A stretch of 64,000 bases of DNA from Pleurodeles waltl (lineage: Eukaryota > Chordata > Amphibia > Caudata > Salamandridae). The notes beneath the pieces were generated by a model. That model did not search any database and was not told where the DNA came from. It was given only the letters and a program-made list of their open reading frames with translations. Below, piece after piece: positions 49,153-60,108 of this stretch (its first letter is position 1; every line of letters starts with the position of its first letter). The DNA lies in contig NC_090438.1 in the NCBI RefSeq assembly GCF_031143425.1, positions 772,531,138 through 772,595,137 of the forward strand, given 5' to 3'. Both the position numbers and the translations under genes were made by a program.

Positions 49153-49231
49153 GGAAAGATGCAGAGACGGCTAAAGATCAAGAGGATAACTCCAAGGATG
49201 AAGGGAGTGAAGAAGACACAACCGATGACCG
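49153..49231 (+). CDS. NOL7: Internal exon, probable NOL7, exon C
   Basis: This 79-base exon lies between ttatag and gtacta. In the phase dictated by exon B it has 25 uninterrupted codons, starting KDAETAKDQEDNSKDEG and ending in an acidic EEDTTDD, plus two bases of the next codon. It is rich in Lys, Asp and Glu. The ETAK.QDE theme of exon B is repeated, suggesting an internal duplication. Such low-complexity charged linkers are typical of nucleolar proteins. The exons that should follow were not found to the right, where the sequence becomes retroelements. Confidence 0.55.
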
Positions 49232-49779
49232 GTACTAAAGTTGTCACTGCTTGTTTAATCTTCATAAATAACACATTCATGTTATGGGGTGATCACTGTG
49301 CGATCAACCCAAAGAATCTAGGAGCCTTTGTGGGTGAGGTATTAATTGTATGTCATGTTGAATTTTAAACAGAATTTTAGCTCTTATCCTATAATTATTT
49401 ATTAAATAGATTATCTAAAGAACATGACATGAATCCATTTCCAAGTGTGCAAAGTTTCATAGATATCAAATCACTGTGGTAGCACTCAAAAAGGCCCTAC
49501 AAATATCCACCAAGATCTGTATCTCCATGACTATATATTTTGTGGACACTTTATAGTCTTGTGTAAAGTATTGTGGCACACCCCTAAAATCAGGACAAAA
49601 TTAAATTTGTAAACAAATTAAAGTCCACAGGAAGAGAGAGGTGAGCTTAATGTCAAGATGTGTCCCAAAGGGTTTTCTTCGGTGACATTAAGCCAGGCTA
49701 CACTTGGGCCGTGTTCCTGTACTGAAATACAAAAAGTATAGAGAAGACTGATTTGAAATTAAGGAGCTCTCTCCCTCAC
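49232..49779. other. Intron sequence, nothing recognised
   Basis: Starts with the donor gtacta of exon C. No element was recognised before the shared repeat. Confidence 0.35.
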
Positions 49780-50930
49780 TAAGAGAGTGGTAGTGGTGAA
49801 GTTACTGTCTCTTGCGGGCAGGAGCAATCATTCATGTCAGCTTCCCTACCCGCATCACTGTGAGCAGGGAAACAGATCTAAAGTCTGCTTCCAGCTGGTG
49901 GGAGCATTTTTGAAGCTCCCACCATCGTGGGGCAGACTTTGTGTTTGCTCTTCCTTGGCGAGAGCTTTGAAATTGCTCCCACCAAGCAAGAGCAAACTCA
50001 GCTTTCCAAGAAACCACTACATACCAGGGATGAGCACCCTGGGACATTTTAGGAGCCTTGCTTAGCGGATGGGTCCCCAAGGGCATTAATAGCTCCGGGA
50101 GGGGGGCTGCAGGGGCTCGCTCCCCTTGATTAGGTACCTGGGGCCAAACTCAGCCCGGGGAAGGGGGGAGTTGCGTGCCCCCCTCCCACTCGGTAAACTA
50201 CAGCCGGGAGATGGGGCCTCTGGGGTCGAAATAAGCCTGGGGAGGGGGAACTACAGGAGACCACCTTCCCTCAAATATTTAAATCCCCTGGGGATCTGGC
50301 CCACCAGGGAAGCAAGGCAAAAAGAAATAGCGGGAGACCGCATCTCTCTTTTTGTTTTTATTTTAGTTTTTTTATTTAATGCACCGCGGATCCACAATGT
50401 GCTGCAAAATTCAATCTGGGGCAGGGTATCCTACTCTGCCCCCTACTGTTTTGTTTATTTGGTATTATTTTTCGTGTTTTGTTGGGACTCCATCTGAGTT
50501 GCGAGTCCCAAGATGGCTGCCACCAGTTCCTGGTTGAAGGTATGGCAGCCAATCACATCTCATCATGAGATCTGTTGGATACACTGAGGCTCCATGTCCC
50601 TAGATAGACATGACTTTTTGTCTTTAAGAACCCCAGTACTACCAGACTAAGGCCTAGCTTTCTGCCAAATATGGTGTAATTCTGTCAGTCGGTGTGACCT
50701 GTAGTAGTGTCTAAAATCCTTATTCAAAATTTCATGTTTTGGGACCCCCCCTTTTTCTTCACCCCACTTGACTCACCCCAAAACTTTCCAGACAACATCT
50801 GAAGTGAGGGGCAAAATAGTTTGTGAAGATTCATCAATCAGCACCAAAATTAATTGCAAAACAAAAAACACTCTTCCTGTAGAAAGTAGGTCCTGACTTT
50901 AACTACATACTGGCGAATGCCAGTAAAAAA
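49780..50930 (+). repeat. Interspersed repeat family shared with 26186-27295 (copy 2)
   Basis: From gagtcccaagatggctgcca (near 50502) to about 50925 the sequence is collinear with 26777-27290, including gcagccaatca, tccctagata, ctttctgccaaat, ggtgtaattctgtc and a ccccctttttcttc block. The left half (gggagcattttgaagctccc and related words at 49890-50000) has inverted ggtgggagca/tgctcccacc motifs. Confidence 0.6.
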
Positions 50931-50931
50931 G

Positions 50932-50933
<2 letters not shown>

Positions 50934-50994
<61 letters not shown>
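50934..50994. repeat. (AT)n microsatellite
   Basis: About thirty uninterrupted AT dinucleotides directly follow the shared repeat. Confidence 0.97.
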
Positions 50995-50999
<5 letters not shown>

Positions 51000-51876
51000 T
51001 AACAACTCCTCTAACGCCAATCCCAGAAGAATCACGCACACTCCAGCAGTGTTAGCAGATCACCTGAATTGTGGTGAACTAAGTACAATCCCACACCATG
51101 TAACAACTGCCAACCTAATACGTTTTCGGCCAACTAACTGCACCTCATCTCAGCCCAAGAGCAGGGATGATTTGTGGCAACCGGGTGCATGATGCAATGA
51201 CTTCTCAGGGAAATCCTGGTGAATCAGATCTCATCCTTTTCTCTGTTACATTAGTCTCATACATACAGAAACAAACCGAGGCAGAAAATGGTTCAGTAAG
51301 ATTTATTGAATCAGCTGTGTCTTAGAGAAAATGGCATGAAATGCAATAATTAGAATGGTGAAACATAATAGAAACAAAATGGTGGCAAGAAAAGTGAAAC
51401 GCAGGCAAATTCCTACCGTACTGTCACTATGCGTAATATATGTGATTCCTACCTAAGCTATGTTAGAGCACAGCATGATAAGCCCTACTCTGTCCTTTAG
51501 GATTCTCCCCTGGGAAGACATCATTTCCCCATACCTGAGGAAGGAAGCCTGTATCCCCATGTAGGCCAGGGAACCGGTAGTCTCAGCAAGCAGCTGTAGC
51601 AAATTCAATCAGCATGCGGTCATGGTAATCTAGCTGGAATCTCCCTCTAAGGAACATGGGACAGAGAAGTGTTTTTATAATCAAACAGCTGATGTTCTGA
51701 GAAAATGTCCCTACGTAGGATGTGTGTGTTTCTGTGAACGTTAGACCACTTGTGCCGGCAGCCCGTTCTCGCAGCTGCCTTGACAAAAGCACAAAGTGAA
51801 AAGAATGTCTTGATAAGAAATGCAATGCAATGCATGCAATGCAAGGCAAAAGAACAACTAGATAAGTAAAATAAAA
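50995..51876. other. No gene recognised
   Basis: A short tandem of the word atgcaatgca lies at 51818-51845. Nothing else was found. Confidence 0.35.
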
Positions 51877-53950
51877 TAGTTTAGTTTAGTTTAGGAGTTT
51901 GTAAAGCACATGGCTACCCGAAGGTCTCCCAGCACTAGAGCAGAAGCAGAAAAACAAGGAGACAATTTATGCGGTGAACAGAAGGGTCTTCAAATTCTTA
52001 CAAAAGGGAATTTCTTGACTATCCTGGCGGAGCTCAAAGGGAAGGGAATTCCAGATAATTTGAGGCTCTGTATGCTAAAGATTGACCTCCCCATCTTGCT
52101 TTCTTAATCCGTGGAACGTTAATTAGGGAGGCCATTGAGGATCTAAGAACCCTTTGAGGGATGTAGGGCGTTGAAATCTGTTTAAGGAAGGCTGGACCCT
52201 TATTATGCAGAGGTCTGTGCAAAGTGCAGAGGGCCTTGAAGTTGATCCGTTGTTCCACAGGCAGCCAGTGAAGAGAAAGTAAAGCAGGTTTTGTGGACCG
52301 GTGCCTGGGAGTCTTCATAAGTAGGCGTGCTGCTGCGTTCTGCACCACCTGAAGTCTTTTTAGTACATATGGAGGTGAACTCAGAGGATAGTTCCATAGT
52401 CCAAGCATGAAATTATGAGAGCCTGAGTGATTTGTCTTTTGGCTTGAAAAGGAAGTAGCTTAAAGACTTTTCTGAGAGGTTTTAATAGACTAAAACAGGT
52501 GGCTGCCAACTTTTTTAGATTGATAGTCCATAGTCAGGTGGGAGTCCAGCCAAAAACCCAAGGACTTTATGCTGTCTCTTGGTTGGTGGGGGCAGCCCTT
52601 CCAACCCATCAGGGAGCAGAAAAGGGGGATCTGGGTGGACCATAATTAACCACCAGCATGACTTCTGTTTCTTATTCGTTCAGCTTATGTTTACGGCGCG
52701 CCATCCCTCTAGCTACTTCTTGGAGACAGGGTGTCAGTTTGGGCTGACCTGTCTTAGAGATGGTTGAGAGTGACAAGCTGTAAGGTTGTACAATCTCAAC
52801 CAGAGGGGACATATAGATATTAAACAACGTGGGGCTGAGAGAGGAGCCCGGGTCACGCCACAGCTGAGAGGAAGGCTGTTGGGGGAAAAAAAGGAGCAAT
52901 CAAGCACTTGAAAGGTTCCATCCCTCAAAAAGGAGGAGACCCATTTCAAAGCGCACCCCTTGATGCCTGCATGGAAAATTCAATGACGCAGAATGTTATG
53001 ATATATGGTGTCAAAGGCAGCATTTAGGTCCAATAGAATGATGGCGGCAGCGCCCCCTAAATCCAGTCATCGTTGAACATCTTAGACTACTGCCAGAAGA
53101 GCAGTCTGGTACTATGTTGAGGTCTGAAGCCCACTTGAGTATGATGAAGAATCTTGTGTTCTTCAAGAAAACCTGACATTTGCCTATTGACATGTTTTTC
53201 AATCAGTTTAGCTGCTATAGGCAAGAGAGAAATTGGTCTATAGTTCCTCAATAGGGCTGTATCTAGATGAGGCTTTTAAAGTAAAGGTTTAATGATAGCA
53301 TGTTTCCAGTTTGATGGATAAGGCCTGTTATTAAAGGCTCATTAAGGGCCTTAGTCAGAGCAGGGGCAATCATGTCTGAACCTAATGGGGAAAATGTGAG
53401 TAGGGGCAGGGTCGAGTGGAGATCCTGATTTTATAATGTGTAACAAGTTAGTTACAGATTCCTCCGTAAGGGGCGGAAAATCGAATAGAGGATGTCTAGA
53501 GCTTAGAACCTGAGCCTGGCCTGCAAATTCATCATTCTGGGTGGTCATATCTGGAAAAGCTTAATAGATGTCTTGAATTTTCTTTTGAAAGAAACCGGCC
53601 AAATTATTGCTGTGCTCCTTGGAGGTGTAAGTGAGATCGGTGTGAGAGGGCACTTGGATGATTTCTTTATATATTGAGAAGATTTCTTTGGGAGAGTTGG
53701 AGGCCTGATTATATTTTAGATGCTTAATATGATGACTGTGTGGCTTTAATTTCTGTAAGTGTCTAATTGCTTTCCTATATTTGTTTTTTGCGGACATAAC
53801 GTAAGTTTTCTACCACTTTCTTTCAAGGCATTTACACTCCTTTTTTTAGCAGCAATAGCTAAGGAGTGAACCATAGTGATGTTTTTTATGGCCTGTACCT
53901 CAGGTGATAGTTTTATTGGTAGTACAGAGTCTAAGAGGAAAATACCATCA
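51877..53950 (-). pseudogene. L2/CR1-like LINE, 5' truncated ORF2 remnant
   Basis: Minus-strand frames follow the order of a CR1/L2-group ORF2: a linker with SGSPLDPAPTHIFP (53351-53548), a decayed RT core, WVSSFLRDGTFQV (52734-52949), GSSLSPTLFNIYMSPLVEIV (52672-52899), then the C-terminal RLQVVQNAAARLLMKTPRHR and LLSLHWLPVEQRINFKAL (52034-52408), and SLAYRASNYLEFPSL at the end. The 3' end carries a (CTAAA)n-type short tandem (51877-51894) instead of poly(A), as expected for this group. Frameshifts and stops make it inactive. The 5' limit is approximate. Confidence 0.82.
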
Positions 53951-54671
53951 TGAATGTGGTTGATTCTGAAATATTGAAAATGAAGCAGAATAAAATGTTA
54001 CTAGGCTAAAGGGCACAAGCAGCAGGTCTAGTTGCTAAAATAACATACCCAGAAACAGCACTAAAATGGCTTTCAACACCCTCCCCGGTTAAGAAGTGGT
54101 AAATAAGTCTAATATTTAAAAAAATAAAAGCAACGAAAATGCTATTTCTTAAAACATATATAAACAGCAATAATGAAAGTTAAAACACACTTGAGGATGT
54201 GAATTATTGGAAGGGGTCAATTTAAAATTTTCAGTAGTGGCGTCAGTGAAACCAAATTTAAAAGTCAATGTCATTTTTAAAATCTCCAATTACACCCGGG
54301 ACAATTGAAGCAAGGAAATTTTCCTCTTCCGCAAGTAGTAATGTGACCAAATCGTTGCTAAAGAAAACCATAGAGCACTCCTGTTCCAAAGCCTGAGCTC
54401 CAGCTTAGGCAGCAGCATTCTGTGTTGTGCCAAGTGTTGAGTTAGGAGCTGCATTATCCACGAAGGACAGCTCACAGACTGCTTCTCATAGTAAACGTAC
54501 CCTCAAAGCAGATGTCTGGTAATAAGCCCTCAGGGAGAACATCATCAGATCAGCATCCAATGAAAGTAAGCGCCACGTAGAAAGACAGACTTTCAGTGCA
54601 CATTTGTAAAGGCACCAGAGACATCATAACACAGGCTGCACACAATCCAAAACCGGCCCGATTGACAGAGA
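53951..54671. other. Unassigned, between the LINE and the provirus env
   Basis: A 3' part of the provirus (accessory region and LTR) would be expected here on the minus strand, but I could not recognise an LTR end or a polypurine tract. Confidence 0.35.
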
Positions 54672-56250
54672 CTAGTTACACTTCAGTTCTTCCAGGAGTG
54701 GTGCTCTGAAATACTGCATCATGCATTCATGACACCTTTGCACTTTTGGAAGCGCTTTCAGTCCTCTTTGTTGTGATGGGACAGCCATTGTGAATAAAAG
54801 AAATAGCAACAGTAAGATGCCACCTATTATAGCTAAAGTAATCGAAAATGCTCAAATATCAAGTGTATGGTTGAAGGCATTAATCCAAATATAGCGGAGA
54901 AGGTGTGAACGAAACCAGAACCAACTCCCTTAAAGAAATGTACAATCCCAGTAGTACTAGACGCATTAAAAATGTATCCCACAGGTGCACCACAGTTTCT
55001 CCTAAAGTTTGTATTAAAAAGGGACTGTATTTCCACAGATGACCTTGCCACTTGGAGCGCATAGGATTTGTGTGCAGATGTCAATGCCACGTCTTTTTTT
55101 TTTTAAACAATAAAGCCTTTAGTCTGTTCAACTTGTCAAAATTCACATTTGAAGTAGCAATGTGAGGCCAAATATCTGCTACTTTTGTCTGTTGCGTAGG
55201 GGGGAAAAGAACATTCCCGCAACAGGTGACAATTTAGGAGACCGAAATGACGTAAGCTATTCCGGCTCGCGTTCCACAACAGCTCTCACTGTTAAGAAGC
55301 ACATAGCTTCCATTGAGAGCACCTGGAACGCAGGTCTAATCAAGGGGACTGGAACTCCCTCTTCAGATAGCAAGCTAAGTTCGCTGCCAAAGCGTTACAT
55401 GCCCCGTGCAAGGACAGCTGCTTACAAACCATCGAATGGCTCACAGATGCCTCACATTCACTGCCTCCAGGAAAGATCTCTTTCATGCCATTGAAACATT
55501 TGTGAGAAAAGAGAAGCTCCCACACCTCATGGATGTAACTATCTCCTAGCCTTTCCTATCTGCCTAGTTGAATGTGTTTCAAACGGGAGGTGAATTGCAA
55601 TGTTGCAATAGGAAGATTAACAACCCTGTGTATTAACCGTTCAGCAGATGGTGCTTCAGCCACAGTAAAAGGGAACTTTTCTAATTTCTCGATGTTTAAC
55701 ATAAGTAGCTTCCTTCTTAGCCAGTATTTGTTGTCATGTCAAATTAAGTGCAGAAAATATATCCGTTGCGATGACGATGCCAGGGAACGCAACCTGATTT
55801 CAGTGTTTGTAGTGTCCAACCCAGCTGCATAATGGACCTTAGCTGACTCTGTCCATGCTGTAAAAATGACATGTCACTTTTTACAATGTCTATTGCAGAA
55901 GAAGCAATGTTGTTTAAAGTGTATATGCGGTCGGACAAGGTGTTACTCATTATCTACAACAGCTAAAGCTTTCTGCAGGTTTTCCTGAAATATTAGCCTT
56001 AACCGGGCAGCACCTTCTTTTTGAGTTAGTTTCCAAATTTCACTATAAACTGCATACAAGAAGCACTTTTTATGTTGTCTTCTGGAGCCTAACAGGAAAT
56101 CTTGCAAGTCTGTATTGCTAGAAAGGTGACTGAGGTGTTCTTTAACACCATCTAGTGAGGATCTTTGTAACCATTGCGGGCATAATTTCCCTACACTATA
56201 TGCTTTTACTATACCCGAATGTTCTAATGATTCATAGCGAGGGTCTGGTC
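54672..56250 (-). pseudogene. env: Foamy-like endogenous retrovirus env, transmembrane-subunit part
   Basis: Minus-strand frames read like the membrane-fusion half of a spumavirus-type envelope. A helical segment with heptad-like leucines lies at 55744-55950, a Cys-containing ectodomain near 55340-55525, and a Gly/Phe-rich segment (VGSGFVHTFSAIFG) at 54833-55090. In another frame, a hydrophobic anchor GGILLLLFLLF and a short tail end at a stop at 54672-54674. At least one frameshift lies near 54840 and stops interrupt the frame, so it is not functional. The upstream side is cut by the Tc1 insertion at 56253. Assignment rests mainly on the adjoining foamy-like pol and on gene order. Confidence 0.6.
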
Positions 56251-56252
56251 TA

Positions 56253-57815
56253 CAGGGAGTGCAGAATTATTAGGCAAGTTGTATTTTTGAGGATTAATTT
56301 TATTATTGAACAACAACCATGTTCTCAATGAACCCAAAAAACTCATTAATATCAAAGCTGAATATTTTTGGAAGTAGTTTTTAGTTTGTTTTTAGTTTTA
56401 GCTATGTTAGGGGGATATCTGTGTGTGCAGGTGACTATTACTGTGCATAATTATTAGGCAACTTAACAAAAAAAAAATATATACCCATTTCAATTATTTA
56501 TTATTACCAGTGAAACCAATATAACATCTCAACATTCACAAATATACATTTCTGACATTCAAAAACAAAACAAAAACAAATCAGTGACCAATATAGCCAC
56601 CTTTCTTTGCAAGGACACTCAAAAGCCTGCCATCCATGGATTCTGTCAGTGTTTTGATCTGTTCACTATCAACAATGCGTGCAGCAGCAACCACAGCCTC
56701 CCAGACACTGTTCAGAGAGGTGTACTGTTTTCCCTCCTTGTAAATCTCACATTTGATGATGGACCACAGGTTCTCAATGGGGTTCAGATCAGGTGAACAA
56801 GGAGGCCATGTCATTAGATTTCCTTCTTTTATACCCTTTCTTGCCAGCCACGCTGTGGAGTACTTGGACGCGTGTGATGGAGCATTGCCCTGCATGAAAA
56901 TCATGTTTTTCTTGAAGGATGCAGACTTCTTCCTGTACCACTGCTTGAAGAAGGTGTCTTCCAGGAACTGGCAGTAGGACTGGGAGTTGAGCTTGCCTCC
57001 ATCCTCAACCCGAAAAGGCCCCATAAGCTCATCTTTGATGATACCAGCCCAAACCAGTACTCCACCTCCACCTTGCTGGCGTCTGAGTCGGACTGGAGCT
57101 CTCTGCCCTTTACCAATCCAGCCACGGGCCCATCCATCTGGCCCATCAAGACTCACTCTCATTTCATCAGTCCATAAAACCTTAGAAAAATCAGTCTTGA
57201 GATATTTCTTGACCCAGTCTTGACGTTTCAGCTTGTGTGTCTTGTTCAGTGGTGGTCGTCTTTCAGCCTTTCTTACCTTGGCCATGTCTCTGAGTATTGC
57301 ACACCTTGTGCTTTTGGGCACTCCAGTGATGTTGCAGCTCTGAAATATGGCCAAACTGGTGGCAAGTGGCATTGTGGCAGCTGCACGCTTGACTTTTCTC
57401 AGTTCATGGGCAGTTATTTTGCGCCTTGGTTTTTTCACACGCTTCTTGCGACCCTGTTGACTATTTTGAATGAAACGCTTGATTGTTCGATGATCACGCT
57501 TCAGAAGCTTTGCAATTTTAAGAGTGCTGCATCCCTCTGCAAGATATCTCACTATTTTTGACTTTTCTGAGCCTGTCAATTCCTTCTTTTGACCCATTTT
57601 GCCAAAGGAAAGGAAGTTGCCTAATAATTATGCACACCTGATATAGGGTGTTGATGTCATTAGACCACACCCCTTCTCATTACAGAGATGCACATCACCT
57701 AATATGCTTAATTGGTAGTAGGCTTTCGAGCCTATACAGCTTGAAGTAAGACAACATGCATAAAGAGGATGATGTGGTCAAAATACTCATTTGCCTAATA
57801 ATTCTGCACTCCCTG
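56253..57815 (-). mobile_element. Full-length Tc1/mariner element, copy 2, inserted in the provirus env
   Basis: The same ends as copy 1 (CAGGGAGTGCAGAATTATTA and complement) are flanked by TA (56251-56252, 57816-57817). The inner repeats are at 56442-56462 and 57616-57636. The 1563-bp length equals copy 1 within one base. It sits in minus orientation within the foamy-like env region, so it inserted after the provirus. Confidence 0.95.
56581..57597 (-). CDS. Tc1/mariner transposase, full frame but catalytic Asp237 replaced by Gly
   Basis: The 338-aa frame is open throughout and differs from copy 1 at eight residues by eye (D6E, E55K, A129V, V192M, V201G, D237G, N308I, G311S). D237G changes the second catalytic Asp of the DDE triad (MQGNAPSH instead of MQDNAPSH, codon at 56887-56889), a single A-to-G transition. 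Asp144 and Glu275 are kept. It should bind the terminal repeats but not cleave, although that is inference. Open-frame length with few differences implies a recent common source for the two copies. Confidence 0.93.
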   Translation of the reverse strand: MGQKKELTGSEKSKIVRYLAEGCSTLKIAKLLKRDHRTIKRFIQNSQQGRKKRVKKPRRKITAHELRKVKRAAATMPLATSLAIFQSCNITGVPKSTRCAILRDMAKVRKAERRPPLNKTHKLKRQDWVKKYLKTDFSKVLWTDEMRVSLDGPDGWARGWIGKGQRAPVRLRRQQGGGGVLVWAGIIKDELMGPFRVEDGGKLNSQSYCQFLEDTFFKQWYRKKSASFKKNMIFMQGNAPSHASKYSTAWLARKGIKEGNLMTWPPCSPDLNPIENLWSIIKCEIYKEGKQYTSLNSVWEAVVAAARIVDSEQIKTLTESMDGRLLSVLAKKGGYIGH

Positions 57816-57817
57816 TA

Positions 57818-59122
57818 TTTGTTCTAAACCCCACGGAGGAGTTTACAAAACGTGTATGACAACCATTTGTGCCCACAGGCCACAATAACCACCCGCCAGG
57901 ATGTGAAAGTGATGTGTTAAATGTTCCATTCTGGACCCACTCATCAAGCCTAATGTATTATTGCCATTTGCAAAATGTAACAGGGGCAGGGATAGTAGGC
58001 ACATTCAAATCCTTAATCTTTGCTCATCTTAAAACAACTTGTCTGTTGTACAGTTTCATTTAAAAATATCCTTTGAACAGGTATCGGGCATGCTCTAAAA
58101 GAAACTTCCTTTCCCCTTATTTGCCAATTTTTAGTTCCCCTTACACTTTTCAAATCAATCGACTTCAGCCAATAATCATAGCCTTCTATAGCCAACCGGG
58201 AAACAAAGGAATATGAATAAAACAATTTTGCATCAGTTAATAAAATATGTTGCATTTCCATCACTGGCAATTTAAAATAATATGACTCCGCATTTTAGCA
58301 TTGTCCCCAGAAAAATATGCACACTTTTCAGAGTATGTATTCAAACTCCCCATTGGCGGAGTTGGACAATGTTCCCATTGTGTATAATTAAAAATAGTCT
58401 TTGGGGTACTTGCTCTGTGAATGTAATAATGGTCCATAATCATTATAACAGAACATATCTCCATAATTTCCTTTCAATTGGTAAACATCCTCACTGTCAA
58501 ACCCAGTGAAATATTCTAATTCCGATACCATAGAATCAACAGTTTTTACACCCCAATCTTCAGAAACAACTCCAGGTGTTATTACATCATTCATGAAAAG
58601 TTTAAATACATATGGAATTTGAAAAACCTCCGTCTGCCCATATATATCAAAGGGTACTTTATCCTAAACAATCCCATCAGGATTTGGTAAAGCTGAAATG
58701 TTAACTAGGGACAAGTCTCTGCAGACCTTATGGGAGGAAAAAAGTGGTTTTAGGACCTCATCCACCAGTTCAGCTCCAGAGCATTTGGGAAAGTAATGAC
58801 CAAGTCTTAGTAGGAAAAAAGACAATGACAAACCCAATCCAAAGAAGGGAAGGTAATTACTTTTAATAAGAGCCACAGATAGTTCCATGGAAGAACAAAA
58901 TAGTTAATTTTGAGCCAATTTATCAGTTTATGTACTCTTGACTGTTGCAGAAGAGGCAGATGAGTCGGTGGAAGAGTCATTGACGTCGGCAAAGTATCCA
59001 GAAACTGTTTGAGCAAAAACTGCAGCAGGGTTTGGAACAGGAGAGCTTGCAGAAGTCTCCCTTGGTGGTTCATAGTATACTATTCCATCTGTTTGTGTTG
59101 AAATTTGAGTAAAATCTCTCAA
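57818..59122 (-). pseudogene. env: Foamy-like endogenous retrovirus env, leader and surface-subunit part
   Basis: A frame starting at 59122 (MRDFTQISTQ) lies about 100 bases after the integrase stop, where env would begin. A separate frame at 58664-58888 carries a hydrophobic leader-like segment (NYLPFFGLGLSLSFFLL), which spumavirus envelopes also have near their N-terminus as a membrane-anchored leader. Further frames to 58013 are Cys- and Tyr-rich with possible N-glycosylation sites (for example NET). Several frameshifts and stops break the reading. The surface-subunit assignment is by position. Sequence similarity is too low to judge by eye. Confidence 0.55.
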
Positions 59123-59218
59123 TATCTTTGACGTTGCTTGTCGCAGAAGAAATTAACAGGACTAATGAAAGATCATTTTCCACCGTCCCCAAGCTCGAAG
59201 AGGTGTCCGCATTGCTGC

Positions 59219-60108
59219 TTAAAAACTGTAGGGGAACATCCTGGTCTGCTGTGAAGGATCGTCCATATGGTGTAGCTTGACATTGTCAATGGAGACAAAG
59301 CGGTTTTCTTTAGCACCAGGCAGTGGTGGTAGAATGAAAGTTCTGGTACTGTGTATTTCCAGGACTGGAACTGCTGCACGATAAGAAGGACCAAACTCCT
59401 TTTTCACAGCAATCTTTTCATGCACTAGATCCCCAACTTTTGGAATCCAGCTGGTTGGTGTTATTGGAGCATCCCCTATTCCCAGGGAGACTGCACTGGA
59501 AGATGCGTTGTCACCACGGAACTGTTCTAAGTCCCACAAGACAGTGACAAGTTCATTTATGTCCAAAGGTATATCTGCCGCCTCCGCACCAGGACCATCA
59601 AGATCTAGAACATAAATTTGTGTTCCGAACAGGCTTTCGTATGGCATACGCCCTCCCAGGGACCTTCTGGGCAGAATATTAGGTGCTCTCTGGACTCCAT
59701 ACAGGTGATTAAGCCAGCTACAACCTGTGCCTAATACTTTAGCTGTTAAGGCATGCTTTAACTCCCAGTTTCTTTGCTCCACAACACTGTTTCCCTCTGG
59801 ATGATATGGAGACGAATAATGCAGTTGGACCCCTAACGAAGCCATGGTGTCCCTAAATGCCCTTGCGGCGAAAGCAGACCCCTGGTCCGAGTGGTAAGCT
59901 GCAACTGCATTTGTGCTGATAAAGACTTGCAAACCTTTAATAACAGTTCAAGCGTCAGCTGAGCGTTGTGGCCATACCCATTAAAATCTAGAGCATGAGT
60001 CAACAGCGACTAAGATGTATTTGCATGGGGGTGTCGGGACCACAATGGTCCAGGTGCACACATTGTAAAGGTCTGTTGGAAAGTAGGAGGGGTGTCTGCA
60101 GTGGGCAT
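59219..60108 (-). pseudogene. pol: Foamy-like endogenous retrovirus pol, integrase core and C-terminal domain
   Basis: The frame at 59219-59932 contains YHSDQGSAFAARAF and SPYHPEGNSVVEQRN. Between SDQG and VVEQ there are 35 residues, the D35E spacing of retroviral integrase. A C-terminal SH3-like part follows (PKVGDLVHEKIA, then RFVSIDNVKLH). The segment holding the first catalytic Asp lies at 59935-60110 but is broken by stops. The SDQG.AF and SPYHP motifs and the VSIDN C-terminal pattern are closer to spumaviruses than to orthoretroviruses as I know them. Integration function is lost because of the breaks. Confidence 0.82.

Noticed and set aside
54290..54475. Small minus-strand frame possibly encoding a foamy accessory protein
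   Set aside because: The position is right for an accessory gene, but there is no recognisable motif and the frame is short, so it is not called.
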